The notes under the pieces were generated by a model. The model searched no databases. It saw only the letters and a program-made list of their open reading frames with translations, and was not told the origin of the DNA. Made by a program: the position numbers and the translations under genes. Below, piece after piece: positions 41,912 to 50,762 of a DNA stretch of 64,000 nucleotides. Source of the DNA: Sphaerochaetaceae bacterium (lineage in GTDB: Bacteria > Spirochaetota > Spirochaetia > Sphaerochaetales > Sphaerochaetaceae); contig JAKSPE010000010.1 of assembly GCA_024405015.1 (NCBI GenBank), forward strand, positions 1-64,000, read 5' to 3'. Numbering within the stretch: the stretch's first letter is position 1; each line of letters begins with the position of its first letter.

Positions 41912-42775
41912 CTTTTTGAAGGACATGATGATTGTCGCTGCCAGGACCAGTGCGATTCCCACATAGATCAGGGATGGTGATTTCTCACCCAAGAAAAGGA
42001 TACCGACAACGACAGCTGTGATAGGCTCGAAAGCACTGATGATACTTGCGATTGGGCCTCCCACATCTTCTGTTCCGAATGTGAAGGAATAGAAGGCAAG
42101 GGCTGAGATGAGTGGGAAGATCACAAAGGCCCAGATTGGTGGCTTTGCCATTGCGATCGGTTTTCCGAAACCGTTGATCAGACACAAGGTCAGTGCGAAC
42201 ATCACGGAAATCACACACTTCCAGAAAACAAGTACAGTAACAGGAATTTTCGAAACGCTCTTGGTGTTCAGCACAAAGATGTGGCTGGCAAACATGCAGG
42301 CGGACAGAACGGCAAGAACAATGCCCAGTGTGCTGGTTTTGCCTGAGATGTTTGATGTGACCAGGACGACTCCCACGAAGGAGAGGATGATGCACAGAAT
42401 CAGTTTGAAGGAAAGCTTCGTCCTTCCGGTGATGGAGTAGGATAGGGTGACGAAGATTGGGTAGGTGAAGTGCAGAACCGTTGAGAGGCCTGACGGGATG
42501 TAATTGTAGGAAGAGCTGAGAAGCAGGGCAGTACAAGCGCTGGTGGCACCGACGAGGAAAGTGTCCAGGACCATTCTTCGGTCCTTGAAGATGGACATGA
42601 CGCTTTTCAGCTTCCCATCAAATGCCATGATGATGAGAATGACGATTCCGGCTCCTCCAAAACGGACGATGTTAGAAGTGAAAACCGAAAAGCCATAGCC
42701 TGTGATGGCGTATGTGAAAAGTGGTGAAAGACCGAATAGAAGCGCTGAAAGTATAGTAAAGAAGAAACCAACCAT
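41885..42775 (-). CDS. EamA/DMT-family transporter
   Basis: 296-residue ten-helix transporter of the drug/metabolite superfamily with two EamA repeats (start MVGFFFTILSALLFGLSPLF; second repeat from about residue 155). ATG at 42775 is selected because TTGACG-17-TACTAT ends six bases before it, implying a leaderless mRNA, and because the homologous first helix begins here. Longer frames (ATG 42862, GTG 42889) would place a promoter inside the gene. It sits antisense inside the methyltransferase cluster, so a role in moving a related metabolite or amino acid is possible but unproven. Confidence 0.84.
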   Translation of the reverse strand: MVGFFFTILSALLFGLSPLFTYAITGYGFSVFTSNIVRFGGAGIVILIIMAFDGKLKSVMSIFKDRRMVLDTFLVGATSACTALLLSSSYNYIPSGLSTVLHFTYPIFVTLSYSITGRTKLSFKLILCIILSFVGVVLVTSNISGKTSTLGIVLAVLSACMFASHIFVLNTKSVSKIPVTVLVFWKCVISVMFALTLCLINGFGKPIAMAKPPIWAFVIFPLISALAFYSFTFGTEDVGGPIASIISAFEPITAVVVGILFLGEKSPSLIYVGIALVLAATIIMSFKKSSGEGSPS

Positions 42776-42781
42776 GGCCAA

Positions 42782-42810
42782 ATAGTAGGTCTCGAAATGC
42801 CATGCGTCAA
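42782..42810 (-). promoter_or_regulatory. Promoter of the EamA transporter gene, predicting a leaderless mRNA
   Basis: TTGACG (42810-42805), 17 bp, TACTAT (42787-42782), then TTGGCC and ATG at 42775 on the minus strand. The same TTGGCC-ATG junction occurs at 62168-62176. Confidence 0.65.
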
Positions 42811-42861
42811 TTGAAAACCCACACACGATAAGAATTGAAAAAAAAGAGCAAGTATTTTGCA

Positions 42862-42925
42862 TTGACGGTAAAAAAAGTGACAAATACACTCAAAAAGTAA
42901 TGTGTACCTTTGTAAAGGTACGCAT
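42862..42925 (+). promoter_or_regulatory. Promoter and 5'-terminal hairpin of the ABC binding-protein gene
   Basis: TTGACG (42862-42867), 17 bp, TACACT (42885-42890), start near 42897. The leader opens with a 12-bp hairpin, ATGTGTACCTTT (42900-42911) with AAAGGTACGCAT (42914-42925), containing one T-G pair. AGGAGG follows before ATG 42950. Confidence 0.7.
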
Positions 42926-42949
42926 CAAAACCCACTTAGGAGGAAAATT

Positions 42950-44284
42950 ATGAAGAAATTTTTTCTTGTTCTTCTGGTTGCAATGACCGCTTTCTTCGCT
43001 TTCGCTAATGGTGGAAACGAGGCAGCAACAACTGCACCTAAGGCAGAGAGATCCAATTCTCCTGTCACATTGACACTGTGGAACAGCTCACAGACAATGG
43101 TCGATTTCTATGAGGCTATCTTCCCAGAGTTCCAGAAGCTCTATCCGGAAGTTGAGAAGCTCGACATCCTTTACATGCCAATCGCTGACTTCGTTAAGAA
43201 GCTTGCTGTTGTCCTTCCAGCTGGTGATGTACCAGATATCATGGAAATCGAGGACAGCTGGGCAACACAGTATGTCACAGCCGGTTACTTCGATCCTAAC
43301 ACAGACGAGCTCAACGCTATCGTTGATCAGATGCAGCCAGCTTTCAAGGGCTGTCTCACTTACAACGGACAGATGTGGGGTGTTCCAAGTGCTCCATTCA
43401 ACGAGATCATGTTCTACAACCTCGACATGATGGCTGAGGCTGGAATCGATCACCTTCCAGAGACCTATGAAGAGCTCATCGAAGATGCTATCAAGATGAC
43501 AAAGAAGAACGCTGACGGCAGCATCGACGTTTCTGGTTTCTCCATGAGACTCGGTGGAAACCCATCCGGTACAACACAGAAGTTCTGGGTTCTCGGCCTC
43601 CTCGCAAACGGTGTTGACATCTATGAGGAAAGCAAGACACAGCCAGGCAAGTACCACTGTGGTTTCGACAACGAAGGCGGTTTCAACGCTCTCAAGCTTT
43701 ACATTGACATGCTCTACAAGTACCAGGTAGATGATTCTGCTAGCCTTAAGGACACAGCAGCATTCTCCGCTGGTAAGACAGCTATCAACATGAGAGAGCC
43801 ATCCTCTTCTGTCAGCATCCAGAAGAACGGTCCAGATATCAATTGGACAACTGGTCCAATGCCAAAGGGACCTGCCGCTCACCAGACATTCCTTATCACA
43901 CTCAACCTCTACATCCCAAGAGATGGTCAGAACAAGTTCTATGCTAGAGAGTTCGTCAAGTTCGCAACATCAAGAGAGAACTTCGAGAAGCAGGTTCGTG
44001 AGAGAGGCGGTATGAGCCCATACGTTGACTGTGGTCTCACAGGTGGTGTTGAAGTTGATCCAAGAATGGTCGGCGCATACACAATCCCAGAGGGCATGAC
44101 TCTCAAGTCAGTTCCAGTTCAGAACGCATATGACCAGGTTCAGATCAGAATCGGTGAGATGCTCCCTGAGATCTTCGCAGACAAGTCTCTTGCTGGCAAC
44201 GACGAAGCTATCTGGGCAAAGCTCCATGAGATGGCTAAGGTCGTCAACGATGCTTACAAAGAGTACGACGAGTACGCTGAGTGA
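42950..44284 (+). CDS. ABC transporter substrate-binding protein, carbohydrate type (family 1)
   Basis: 444-residue extracytoplasmic binding protein. A signal peptide (MKKFFLVLLVAMTAFFAFA) is followed by NGGNEAATTAPKAE, a low-complexity linker typical of spirochaete binding proteins. The body shows family 1 landmarks (VTLTLWNSS, PEFQKLYPEVE, GDVPDIMEIEDSW, GKTAINM). It should deliver a sugar, glycoside or polyol to the two permeases downstream. A hairpin terminator after it probably makes it more abundant than the permeases. No ATPase gene is in the cluster. Given the flanking demethylation genes, a methylated or methoxylated ligand is suspected. Confidence 0.92.
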   Translation: MKKFFLVLLVAMTAFFAFANGGNEAATTAPKAERSNSPVTLTLWNSSQTMVDFYEAIFPEFQKLYPEVEKLDILYMPIADFVKKLAVVLPAGDVPDIMEIEDSWATQYVTAGYFDPNTDELNAIVDQMQPAFKGCLTYNGQMWGVPSAPFNEIMFYNLDMMAEAGIDHLPETYEELIEDAIKMTKKNADGSIDVSGFSMRLGGNPSGTTQKFWVLGLLANGVDIYEESKTQPGKYHCGFDNEGGFNALKLYIDMLYKYQVDDSASLKDTAAFSAGKTAINMREPSSSVSIQKNGPDINWTTGPMPKGPAAHQTFLITLNLYIPRDGQNKFYAREFVKFATSRENFEKQVRERGGMSPYVDCGLTGGVEVDPRMVGAYTIPEGMTLKSVPVQNAYDQVQIRIGEMLPEIFADKSLAGNDEAIWAKLHEMAKVVNDAYKEYDEYAE

Positions 44285-44300
44285 TAATCGGCTAATGGTT

Positions 44301-44389
44301 GGTGCCTTTGCATTCTTGAGGATGCAAGGGCATCGCCTTTTTTAATTTTAAAGATTTTGATAATCGGAAGCGAAGACCTCTGTGGTCTT
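44301..44389 (+). terminator. Intra-operon terminator plus second hairpin between binding protein and permeases
   Basis: An imperfect long stem (44301-44337, built on GGTGCCTTTGCAT and ATGCAAGGGCA) followed by seven T forms a terminator. A second hairpin AAGACC/GGTCTT (44373-44389) follows, with GGTTTT behind it. Partial read-through would give high binding-protein and low permease expression. Confidence 0.75.
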
Positions 44390-44416
44390 GGTTTTGCGAA
44401 TTAGAGGAGTTTTCAA

Positions 44417-45307
44417 TTGAAACAACTCAACAAACAGAAAACACAGAACTACATCTTTGCATACAGCATTCTGATTCCTATCATGGCGCTGTTTACAATC
44501 ATTAGATTCTATCCGATCATTTCCACTTTCATTACCAGTTTCTATAAGAAAAGTATGATTCGTCCAGGTCAGACATTCATCGGCCTCGAGAATTATATCT
44601 ACGTCCTCAAGGACCCTGAGTTCCTGAAGGCTTTCGGCAATACCGCATTCATTGCCTTCTTCTCCGTTGTTCTCAGCGTCATTTTCGGACTGTTCCTTGC
44701 TGTCAAAGTTAATGGGAAATCAATCAAGGGAATGTCCATCTTCCAGACACTCCTGTTCCTGCCTGTCATCGTATCAATGGTTCCTGCTACACTCATGTGG
44801 CAGCTTCTGTTCGATTTCAATGTCGGAGCTATAAATTACATCCTCAAGGCTATGAGCCTTAAGCCAGTCAACTGGATCAACGATATCCGAATCGTTCGTT
44901 GGCCAATTATCATCATCTCTGTTTGGAAGGAAATGGGTTACAACATGATGATCTTCTATGTTGGTCTCAAGGCTATCAACAAGGAGCTCTATGAATCAGC
45001 TGACATGGATGGTGCAAACGGATGGCAGAAGTTCAGATACATCACAGTTCCACAGCTCAAGCCTGTCACACTGTTCGTCTCTGTCATTTCCATCATCAAG
45101 TTCGTTAAGGTCTTCACTCAGGCAATCGTTCTTACCTCTGGAAGCCAGAGTGCAGGTAACATCCTGAAGACTGCCGTCTATTACATCTATCAGCAGGGCT
45201 TCGCTCTCCATTCCATGGGTAGAGCTTCCGCTGCTTCAATCATTCTTCTTGTCATCGTCCTCGTCCTGACATGGTTGCAGATGATGATCAGTAAGGAAAA
45301 GGATTGA
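44417..45307 (+). CDS. ABC sugar-type permease (MalF/UgpA-like)
   Basis: 296-residue six-helix permease. The EAA loop reads ESADMDGANGWQKFRYITVPQLKP, which docks the ATPase. The start codon is TTG at 44417, with GAGGAG eight bases upstream; no ATG fits the family N-terminus (KQLNKQKTQNYIFAYSILIP). It pairs with the permease 15 bp downstream and uses the binding protein encoded before it. The ATPase must be supplied from elsewhere, as with shared MsmK-type ATPases. Confidence 0.93.
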   Translation: MKQLNKQKTQNYIFAYSILIPIMALFTIIRFYPIISTFITSFYKKSMIRPGQTFIGLENYIYVLKDPEFLKAFGNTAFIAFFSVVLSVIFGLFLAVKVNGKSIKGMSIFQTLLFLPVIVSMVPATLMWQLLFDFNVGAINYILKAMSLKPVNWINDIRIVRWPIIIISVWKEMGYNMMIFYVGLKAINKELYESADMDGANGWQKFRYITVPQLKPVTLFVSVISIIKFVKVFTQAIVLTSGSQSAGNILKTAVYYIYQQGFALHSMGRASAASIILLVIVLVLTWLQMMISKEKD

Positions 45308-45322
45308 GAGGGGAGGTAGAAT

Positions 45323-46165
45323 ATGGCAAAACAACTTAAAGTCAAGAGACTGCATGCTAGTGATTACATCACACTTGCATTGTTCTTCATTCTTCTGTTC
45401 ATTACTATCTTCCCACTTCTGTGGATGTTCCTCACAAGTATGAAGAGTTCAGCAGAGATCAACCTGCCAAAGCCAACCTTCTTCCCGAAGCAGTTCTATG
45501 GTGAGAACTACCACAAGATCTTCACTGACAAGTACTTCCTTGGTTATTTCAAGAACAGTGTCATCGTCGCAGTCAGTGTTACCATCATTGCTGTTGCCGG
45601 TTCCATGCTCATGGGTTATGTGTTCGCAAAGTTCAAGTTCCCGTTCAAGAGCCTGTTCTTCTACATGATCCTTCTGACTATCATGATTCCTTCTGAGTCC
45701 ACAATCGTACCTCTGTACACATTGGCCCGAAACCTGAAGCTGCTCAATACATATCGTGGTATGATGCTTCCGAGTATCATCAGTAGCTTTGGTATCTTCT
45801 ACATGAAGCAGAATATGGAACAGATTCCAGACTCCCTCATTGAGGCAGCCAGAATCGACGGTGCAGGAAACCTTTACATCTTCCTGAAGATCATCGTTCC
45901 ACTTTCAACTTCTGCTATGTCAGTCCTTTCACTGCTTCTGTTCCTGACAGAGTGGAGTGCATACCTCTGGCCACTGATCATGGCATCCAAGAAGGAGATG
46001 TTCCTCCTCGAGATCGGTCTTACCTATCTCCAGGACGAGTACATCATTGACTATGGTATGATGATGGCCGGTTGTGTCGTCGCTCTCGTACCAGCTCTGA
46101 TTCTGTACATCTTCTTCAGAAACAACATCATGGAAGGTGTTGCTTCCTCCGGTATCAAGGGTTGA
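45323..46165 (+). CDS. ABC sugar-type permease (MalG/UgpE-like)
   Basis: 280-residue six-helix permease, second half of the channel. The EAA loop reads EAARIDGAGNLYIFLKIIVPLS. The N-terminus YITLALFFILLFITIFPLLWM is the usual first helix of this family. GGGGAGG precedes ATG 45323. It is followed by a strong terminator, which ends the transporter operon. Confidence 0.93.
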   Translation: MAKQLKVKRLHASDYITLALFFILLFITIFPLLWMFLTSMKSSAEINLPKPTFFPKQFYGENYHKIFTDKYFLGYFKNSVIVAVSVTIIAVAGSMLMGYVFAKFKFPFKSLFFYMILLTIMIPSESTIVPLYTLARNLKLLNTYRGMMLPSIISSFGIFYMKQNMEQIPDSLIEAARIDGAGNLYIFLKIIVPLSTSAMSVLSLLLFLTEWSAYLWPLIMASKKEMFLLEIGLTYLQDEYIIDYGMMMAGCVVALVPALILYIFFRNNIMEGVASSGIKG

Positions 46166-46186
46166 GTTAAACCAAAACAAACGATT

Positions 46187-46224
46187 AAAGATGGGAAATT
46201 TTTGGATTTCCCATCTTTTTTTTG
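46187..46224 (+). terminator. Terminator of the ABC transporter operon
   Basis: AAAGATGGGAAA (46187-46198) and TTTCCCATCTTT (46207-46218) form a 12-bp perfect stem followed by more T residues. Confidence 0.95.
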
Positions 46225-46279
46225 TCCTTATTGTAATTTTTTGCTGAATGTGTTTAAATTTTTGCTGGGGACGGGACTG

Positions 46280-47770
46280 ATGAAACTGATTATTGGTAAT
46301 GATTGCAAAAACATTCCTCTAGAGAACGATCAGAGCATTCTTGATGTCTTGAAGCTCACCTATGGCATTACCTGTCCATGTGGCGGAAACGGCAAATGCG
46401 GAAAGTGCAAGGTCAAGGTCCTCGAGAAGGAAGGCGATACGCAGTGGAAAACCGTCCTCTCCTGTATGACAGGTGACGTGTATGCCGCGGATGCCAGTGC
46501 TCTTATCGCAAATGCTTCTGCTTCTGCCACAGTGCAGGAAACGTTTACCTCTGAAGGGGTCTCCTTTGCCAAGGACCTGCCTTGGAGCGGCTATTCGATT
46601 GCCGTTGATGTTGGTACCACAACACTTGCCATGTATGTCATTGATGGCAAAAGCGGTAAGGTCGTCAGCCGAATCTCCGCCCTCAATCCGCAAAGTTCCT
46701 TTGGAAGCGACGTCATCTCAAGAATTCTCTATTCCTATTCCCAACCAGGTTCCGACAAGATCATCCAGAAAGTGTTATCGGATAAGCTGGCACAAATGAT
46801 CCGGACAACGATGGGGACCCTTTCCGAGAATTGGACAATCGATGGTATTCAGATTGTCGGAAACCCGGCAATGGTGTATCTGCTTGCTGGAATCGATGCC
46901 CATGAATTGGGTGTTGCCCCATACAAATTGAGCGTGAAAGAACCTTTTGTGAAGGATTCCAAAGAAATTGGCATGGACCTGGACCCCTCAGTGCCTGTCT
47001 ATTTTCCAGGTTCTGTTTCTGCGTTTTTCGGCTCGGACCTCACATGTGGCATGGCTGCCACAATTGATTTTGCAAAGGGTGAGAGTTTCATCTACACCGA
47101 CCTCGGTACCAATGGTGAAATCGCCGTTTCGGACGGAAAGCGCATTCTGTGCTGTTCCACGGCGGCAGGCCCTGCCTTTGAAGGTTCCAACATCAGCTGT
47201 GGAATCGGTGCCGTAGAAGGTGCGTTGTGTAGCGTAGAGCTCAAAGACGGTGCCTATGTCACAAAGACCATTGGAGGGAAGGCTCCGATTGGAATCTGTG
47301 GAAGCGGTATTGTCGATGCCATGGCCGTTCTTTTGGAAGACGAAACCGTAGACATCACCGGAAGGATGGAAGGGGATTCTGTCTCGTTGGCACAAGGTGT
47401 TCAGTTCACCCAGAAGGATGTCCGTGAAATCCAGCTTGCAAAGTCTGCCATCCGTGCAGGAATTGAGGTTCTTTTGGAAATGCTGTCCTTATCCTATGAG
47501 GATGTGGACAAGGTTTATATCGCAGGTGGTTTTGGCAGTTACATCCGTATCGAAAACTGCATGAAAATCGGTATGCTTCCTGAAATGGACATGTCAAAAG
47601 TCGTCACGTTGGGGAATGCTGCCGGTAAGGGTGCGGTTGCACTTGTCCATTCGACGGAGGCTCAGAATTCATCTGAGGATCTTCGCCTCAGAATGGAGTA
47701 TGTGGAACTGTTTGATTCAGCGTCATTTCAGGGTAAATATGTGGAGCACATGCTTTTCGGAGAGGAGTGA
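46280..47770 (+). CDS. Corrinoid activation protein (RACo-type ASKHA ATPase with ferredoxin domain)
   Basis: 496-residue reductive activator of corrinoid proteins. The N-terminal [2Fe-2S] domain has the cysteine pattern CPCGGNGKCGKCKVKV with a further Cys near residue 63 (LSCMTGD). The ASKHA/DUF4445 part has the ATP-site motifs YSIAVDVGTTTLAMYVID and YTDLGTNGEIAV, and the C-terminal YIAGGFGSYI. The family uses ATP to drive electron transfer to inactive Co(II) corrinoid, restoring Co(I). ATG at 46280 follows a GGGGACGGGA stretch; a longer upstream frame would begin in the terminator. It is coupled to the regulator gene two bases downstream. Confidence 0.9.
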   Translation: MKLIIGNDCKNIPLENDQSILDVLKLTYGITCPCGGNGKCGKCKVKVLEKEGDTQWKTVLSCMTGDVYAADASALIANASASATVQETFTSEGVSFAKDLPWSGYSIAVDVGTTTLAMYVIDGKSGKVVSRISALNPQSSFGSDVISRILYSYSQPGSDKIIQKVLSDKLAQMIRTTMGTLSENWTIDGIQIVGNPAMVYLLAGIDAHELGVAPYKLSVKEPFVKDSKEIGMDLDPSVPVYFPGSVSAFFGSDLTCGMAATIDFAKGESFIYTDLGTNGEIAVSDGKRILCCSTAAGPAFEGSNISCGIGAVEGALCSVELKDGAYVTKTIGGKAPIGICGSGIVDAMAVLLEDETVDITGRMEGDSVSLAQGVQFTQKDVREIQLAKSAIRAGIEVLLEMLSLSYEDVDKVYIAGGFGSYIRIENCMKIGMLPEMDMSKVVTLGNAAGKGAVALVHSTEAQNSSEDLRLRMEYVELFDSASFQGKYVEHMLFGEE

Positions 47771-47772
47771 TT

Positions 47773-48972
47773 ATGGATAATGATGTCATAGAGAAGCTTG
47801 AGAAGATTGCGTTCCATTATGAGAAATCCACGGGAGTCCGCTGTCGCTTTGTCCAGGATCTGGACAACGTGATGAAGAGGATGCCGATGGAATGTGCTGA
47901 TATGGAAGGGTGTAAAGCCTGTCATCTCAAGGCAATGAATCATTCCGAGGTGTTCGGAGGCAGCTACATTTACCTTTGTCCAAAGGATCTCATGTTCTGG
48001 GCAAGTCCCGTTCTGAAGAATGGGGTGAATATCGGTTCCTTCATTGCTGGACCTGTCATCTCCGTAGATCCGGAAGAGCTGGAGATCTATGATAAAATCA
48101 AGGATATGAACATCAAGGAGATTTCTCCTGATGTTGCTTACAGCTATTCCAGAATCCTTTTCATGTGCGCATCCTTCATGTTCTCAGATTTCAACCAACA
48201 ACTGATCAGCCACGAGTCTGGGTTTGATTTCCAGTCCAGAATTGTAGAGTCCCTCCGAGATCTCAAGGATAACAAGCTGGCAAATGGAGTGAGAAGTGCC
48301 ATGCTGTCTTTGGCCACTGCCATAAAGAGCGGCAACGAGAAAACCTCAAAAGACCGATTAAGTGACTGCATCTCCATCTGCATCTCCAATTTTGGTGTCA
48401 CATTGTCGGACATGAAGGGCTGGGCTCCGATTCTTGTCAGTGGCATGCTGATGGGTTCCTTCGAGGGAAATTCTGATGAGTCTTCCGCCTGCTCGGAGGC
48501 CCTTCATACCATCAAGGCTATCAATGACTCCAATAGCGATGAAGAGATTCTGGGTCTTCTGGATGTGCAACGTGGTAATTTCTGCAAGAGAATATCGTCG
48601 GATCTGATGGATCAGGGCCTGAATCCGCAGATCATCAAGGCCATCCATTACATGCAGAACAACCTGGCGAACCCAATCTCCGAATTCGATGTGGCCAAGC
48701 ATGTCCAGCTGAGCGTCAGCCATTTCAGCAGACTCTTCAACTCCACATGCAACATGTCTTTCTCCAAGTACCTGAACAAACTTAGAACCGAACGGGCTAA
48801 GGAGCTTCTGATTGCAACAGATATCTCCATTCTTGAAATCTGCGAACTGACAGGTTACGAGGACCAGAGCTATTTCACCCGTATCTTCAAAAAATATCAA
48901 GGTATGGCACCGAATGCTTTCCGAATCAAGACAGGTAAGTTCCCAAACCAGGATATTGAAATACACAATTGA
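47773..48972 (+). CDS. AraC-family regulator with PocR sensory domain
   Basis: 399-residue regulator. The N-terminal PocR domain (about 1-170) has CADMEGCKACH and YLCPKDLMFWASPVLKNG; it is a PAS-like sensor known to bind small hydrocarbon derivatives such as 1,2-propanediol in PocR. A helical middle region is followed by an AraC double helix-turn-helix (about 295-395) with VAKHVQLSVSHFSRLFN and ICELTGYEDQSYFTRIFKK. GAGAGGAG lies in the end of the activase gene; an in-frame GTG at 47767 is an alternative start. It most likely senses the methylated substrate or its product and controls the flanking operons. Confidence 0.9.
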   Translation: MDNDVIEKLEKIAFHYEKSTGVRCRFVQDLDNVMKRMPMECADMEGCKACHLKAMNHSEVFGGSYIYLCPKDLMFWASPVLKNGVNIGSFIAGPVISVDPEELEIYDKIKDMNIKEISPDVAYSYSRILFMCASFMFSDFNQQLISHESGFDFQSRIVESLRDLKDNKLANGVRSAMLSLATAIKSGNEKTSKDRLSDCISICISNFGVTLSDMKGWAPILVSGMLMGSFEGNSDESSACSEALHTIKAINDSNSDEEILGLLDVQRGNFCKRISSDLMDQGLNPQIIKAIHYMQNNLANPISEFDVAKHVQLSVSHFSRLFNSTCNMSFSKYLNKLRTERAKELLIATDISILEICELTGYEDQSYFTRIFKKYQGMAPNAFRIKTGKFPNQDIEIHN

Positions 48973-48984
48973 TGGAACGTGGGG

Positions 48985-49002
48985 AATGCACTGCATTTTT
49001 TT
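48985..49002 (+). terminator. Weak terminator after the PocR/AraC gene
   Basis: AATGC/GCATT with a three-base loop (48985-48997) is followed by TTTTTTC. The stem is only five pairs, so termination is probably partial. Confidence 0.4.
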
Positions 49003-49086
49003 CACATAAAAGGCATGTTTTTACAATCGTCAAGTATAACTCATGATGTAAACTTGATTTGCAATAGCAAAATAAGGAGTATCTAT

Positions 49087-49719
49087 ATGGCTAGTTTGGT
49101 TGAAGTTGGCACACTGGTTCAGTCCGGAAAGGCAAAACTTGTACGTCAGATGACAAATGAATTGCTTAGCAGTGGTTTTTCTCCAAAGCAGATCCTTGAG
49201 GAAGGATTCCTTCCTGCAATGGGTGTTGTTGGTGAGAAGTTTAAGAATAATGAGGTTTTCGTCCCTGAGGTTCTCATTGCCGCACGTGCAATGAATGCTG
49301 GCATGCAGGAACTGCAGCCATATCTTCAGGGTGGAGAGTCCATCGAGCGTGGTACTGTCGTTCTCGGAACCGTCAAGGGAGACCTTCACGATATCGGTAA
49401 GAACATTGTCGGCATGATGATGAAGGGCCGCGGTCTCAAGGTTGTCGATCTTGGTACAGACGTCTCTGCTGAGAGATTCATCGAAGCAGCAATCGAGAAC
49501 AACGCAAACATCATTGCCTGTTCATCCCTCCTCACCACAACCATGAAAGAGATGGAAGTTGTCGTCAAGGAAGCTGAGAAGGCCGGAATCCGCTCCAAGG
49601 TCAAGATCATGGTTGGTGGTGCTCCAGTTACACAGTCTTTCTGTGATGCAATTGGTGCTGACCGCTACACAGCTGATGCAGCATCTGCTGCTGAAGTCGC
49701 TGCTGCTTTCTGCGCATAA
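49087..49719 (+). CDS. Methyltransferase corrinoid protein
   Basis: 210-residue cobalamin-binding protein like MtaC/MtbC or the B12 module of MetH. The N-terminal helical cap is followed by GDLHDIGKNIV (the D-x-H-x-x-G lower-ligand motif, near residue 100), SSLLTTTMKEM and MVGGAPVTQ. It carries the methyl group between two methyltransferases. AAGGAG precedes ATG 49087. Nineteen bases later comes a UroD-fold methyltransferase, so they form an operon. The upstream gap has TTTTTACAA and TTTGCAA elements resembling those in front of the first methyltransferase. Confidence 0.95.
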   Translation: MASLVEVGTLVQSGKAKLVRQMTNELLSSGFSPKQILEEGFLPAMGVVGEKFKNNEVFVPEVLIAARAMNAGMQELQPYLQGGESIERGTVVLGTVKGDLHDIGKNIVGMMMKGRGLKVVDLGTDVSAERFIEAAIENNANIIACSSLLTTTMKEMEVVVKEAEKAGIRSKVKIMVGGAPVTQSFCDAIGADRYTADAASAAEVAAAFCA

Positions 49720-49738
49720 TCAACGATAGGTATCTCTT

Positions 49739-50743
49739 ATGAATATGAATGAATGGTTGAACGGTCTCCGTGAGCCAGGTGTCTATAAATGCATGCCGAT
49801 TCTCACTTTCCCAAGTGTGAGTCTTCTTGGTTGTAGCGTTAAGGATATTGTCACAAACTCTGATCTTCAGGCCCAGGGCATGAAAGCCATCTCCGATCGG
49901 GTAAAGGCTTCTGCTTGTGTCAGTTTCATGGATCTTTCTGTGGAGGCTGAGGCATTTGGTTCTGAAATTCGATTTGCAGACAATGAAGTTCCAGTTGTCA
50001 CCAAGCCACTTGTGACAACTGTCGAAGAGGCAGAAGCTCTGACCGTTCCGCAGGTTGGTGCAGGACGTACTGGCCTTTATGTGGATTCAATCGCAAAGGC
50101 CAGAAAGCTGATCAATGATCGTCCTCTGCTTGCTGGAGCCATTGGACCATTCTCCTTGGCTGGCCGTCTGAATGACGTCTCTGAGATTCTGATGAACTGC
50201 TACGATGACGAGGATCTTGTGCATGCTCTGATGAAGAAGGTGACTCCGTTCATCATCGATTACATCAAGGCTTTCAAAGCTGTTGGTGCCGATGGAGTCC
50301 TTCTGGCTGAGCCTCTGACAGGTCTTATGTCTGCCGATATGGCAGCAGAGTTCTCTGAGCCATATGTGAAGCAGATTGCCGATGCTGTGATTGATGATTC
50401 CTTTGCACTGATCTACCACAACTGTGGAAACAATGCTGGTGGAATGCTTGATTCCATCCTCAGAACTGGATGTTCCGCTTATCACTTCGGTAATGCCGTA
50501 GACATGAGAAAGGTCATCGCTGAGGTTCCTGCCGACGTAATTGTCATGGGTAACGTAGACCCAGCTTCCCAGTTCTGCAATGGAACACCGGATTCTATCC
50601 GTAAGGCAACACTTGATCTTCTTGCCGATTGTGGAGCTCATGCAAACTATGTCCCATCTTCAGGATGTGACATTCCTCCACATTCTCCATGGGAGAACAT
50701 CGATTCCTTCTTTGGCGCTGTCGCTGATTACTATGCAAAGTGA
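49739..50743 (+). CDS. MtaA/MtbA-like UroD-fold methyltransferase with zinc motif
   Basis: 334-residue UroD-superfamily methyltransferase. Unlike the paralogue at 40124 it has a complete zinc-ligand pattern: IYHNCGNN (His-x-Cys) near residue 223 and SSGCDIPP near 308. In MtaA and MtbA this zinc activates the thiol of coenzyme M. Here it may transfer methyl between the corrinoid protein and a thiol, or act on a substrate. A methanogen pathway is not indicated, as no other such genes are seen. AGG lies 8 bases before ATG 49739. It is the second gene of the corrinoid-protein operon. Confidence 0.87.
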   Translation: MNMNEWLNGLREPGVYKCMPILTFPSVSLLGCSVKDIVTNSDLQAQGMKAISDRVKASACVSFMDLSVEAEAFGSEIRFADNEVPVVTKPLVTTVEEAEALTVPQVGAGRTGLYVDSIAKARKLINDRPLLAGAIGPFSLAGRLNDVSEILMNCYDDEDLVHALMKKVTPFIIDYIKAFKAVGADGVLLAEPLTGLMSADMAAEFSEPYVKQIADAVIDDSFALIYHNCGNNAGGMLDSILRTGCSAYHFGNAVDMRKVIAEVPADVIVMGNVDPASQFCNGTPDSIRKATLDLLADCGAHANYVPSSGCDIPPHSPWENIDSFFGAVADYYAK

Positions 50744-50762
50744 TTGAGCCTAGAAGAAAGGA

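Noticed and set aside
40124-50743. Haem biosynthesis (true uroporphyrinogen decarboxylase, HemE)
   Set aside because: No neighbouring hem genes; the zinc motif of one copy and the corrinoid protein, activase and activation-domain neighbours indicate methyl transfer.
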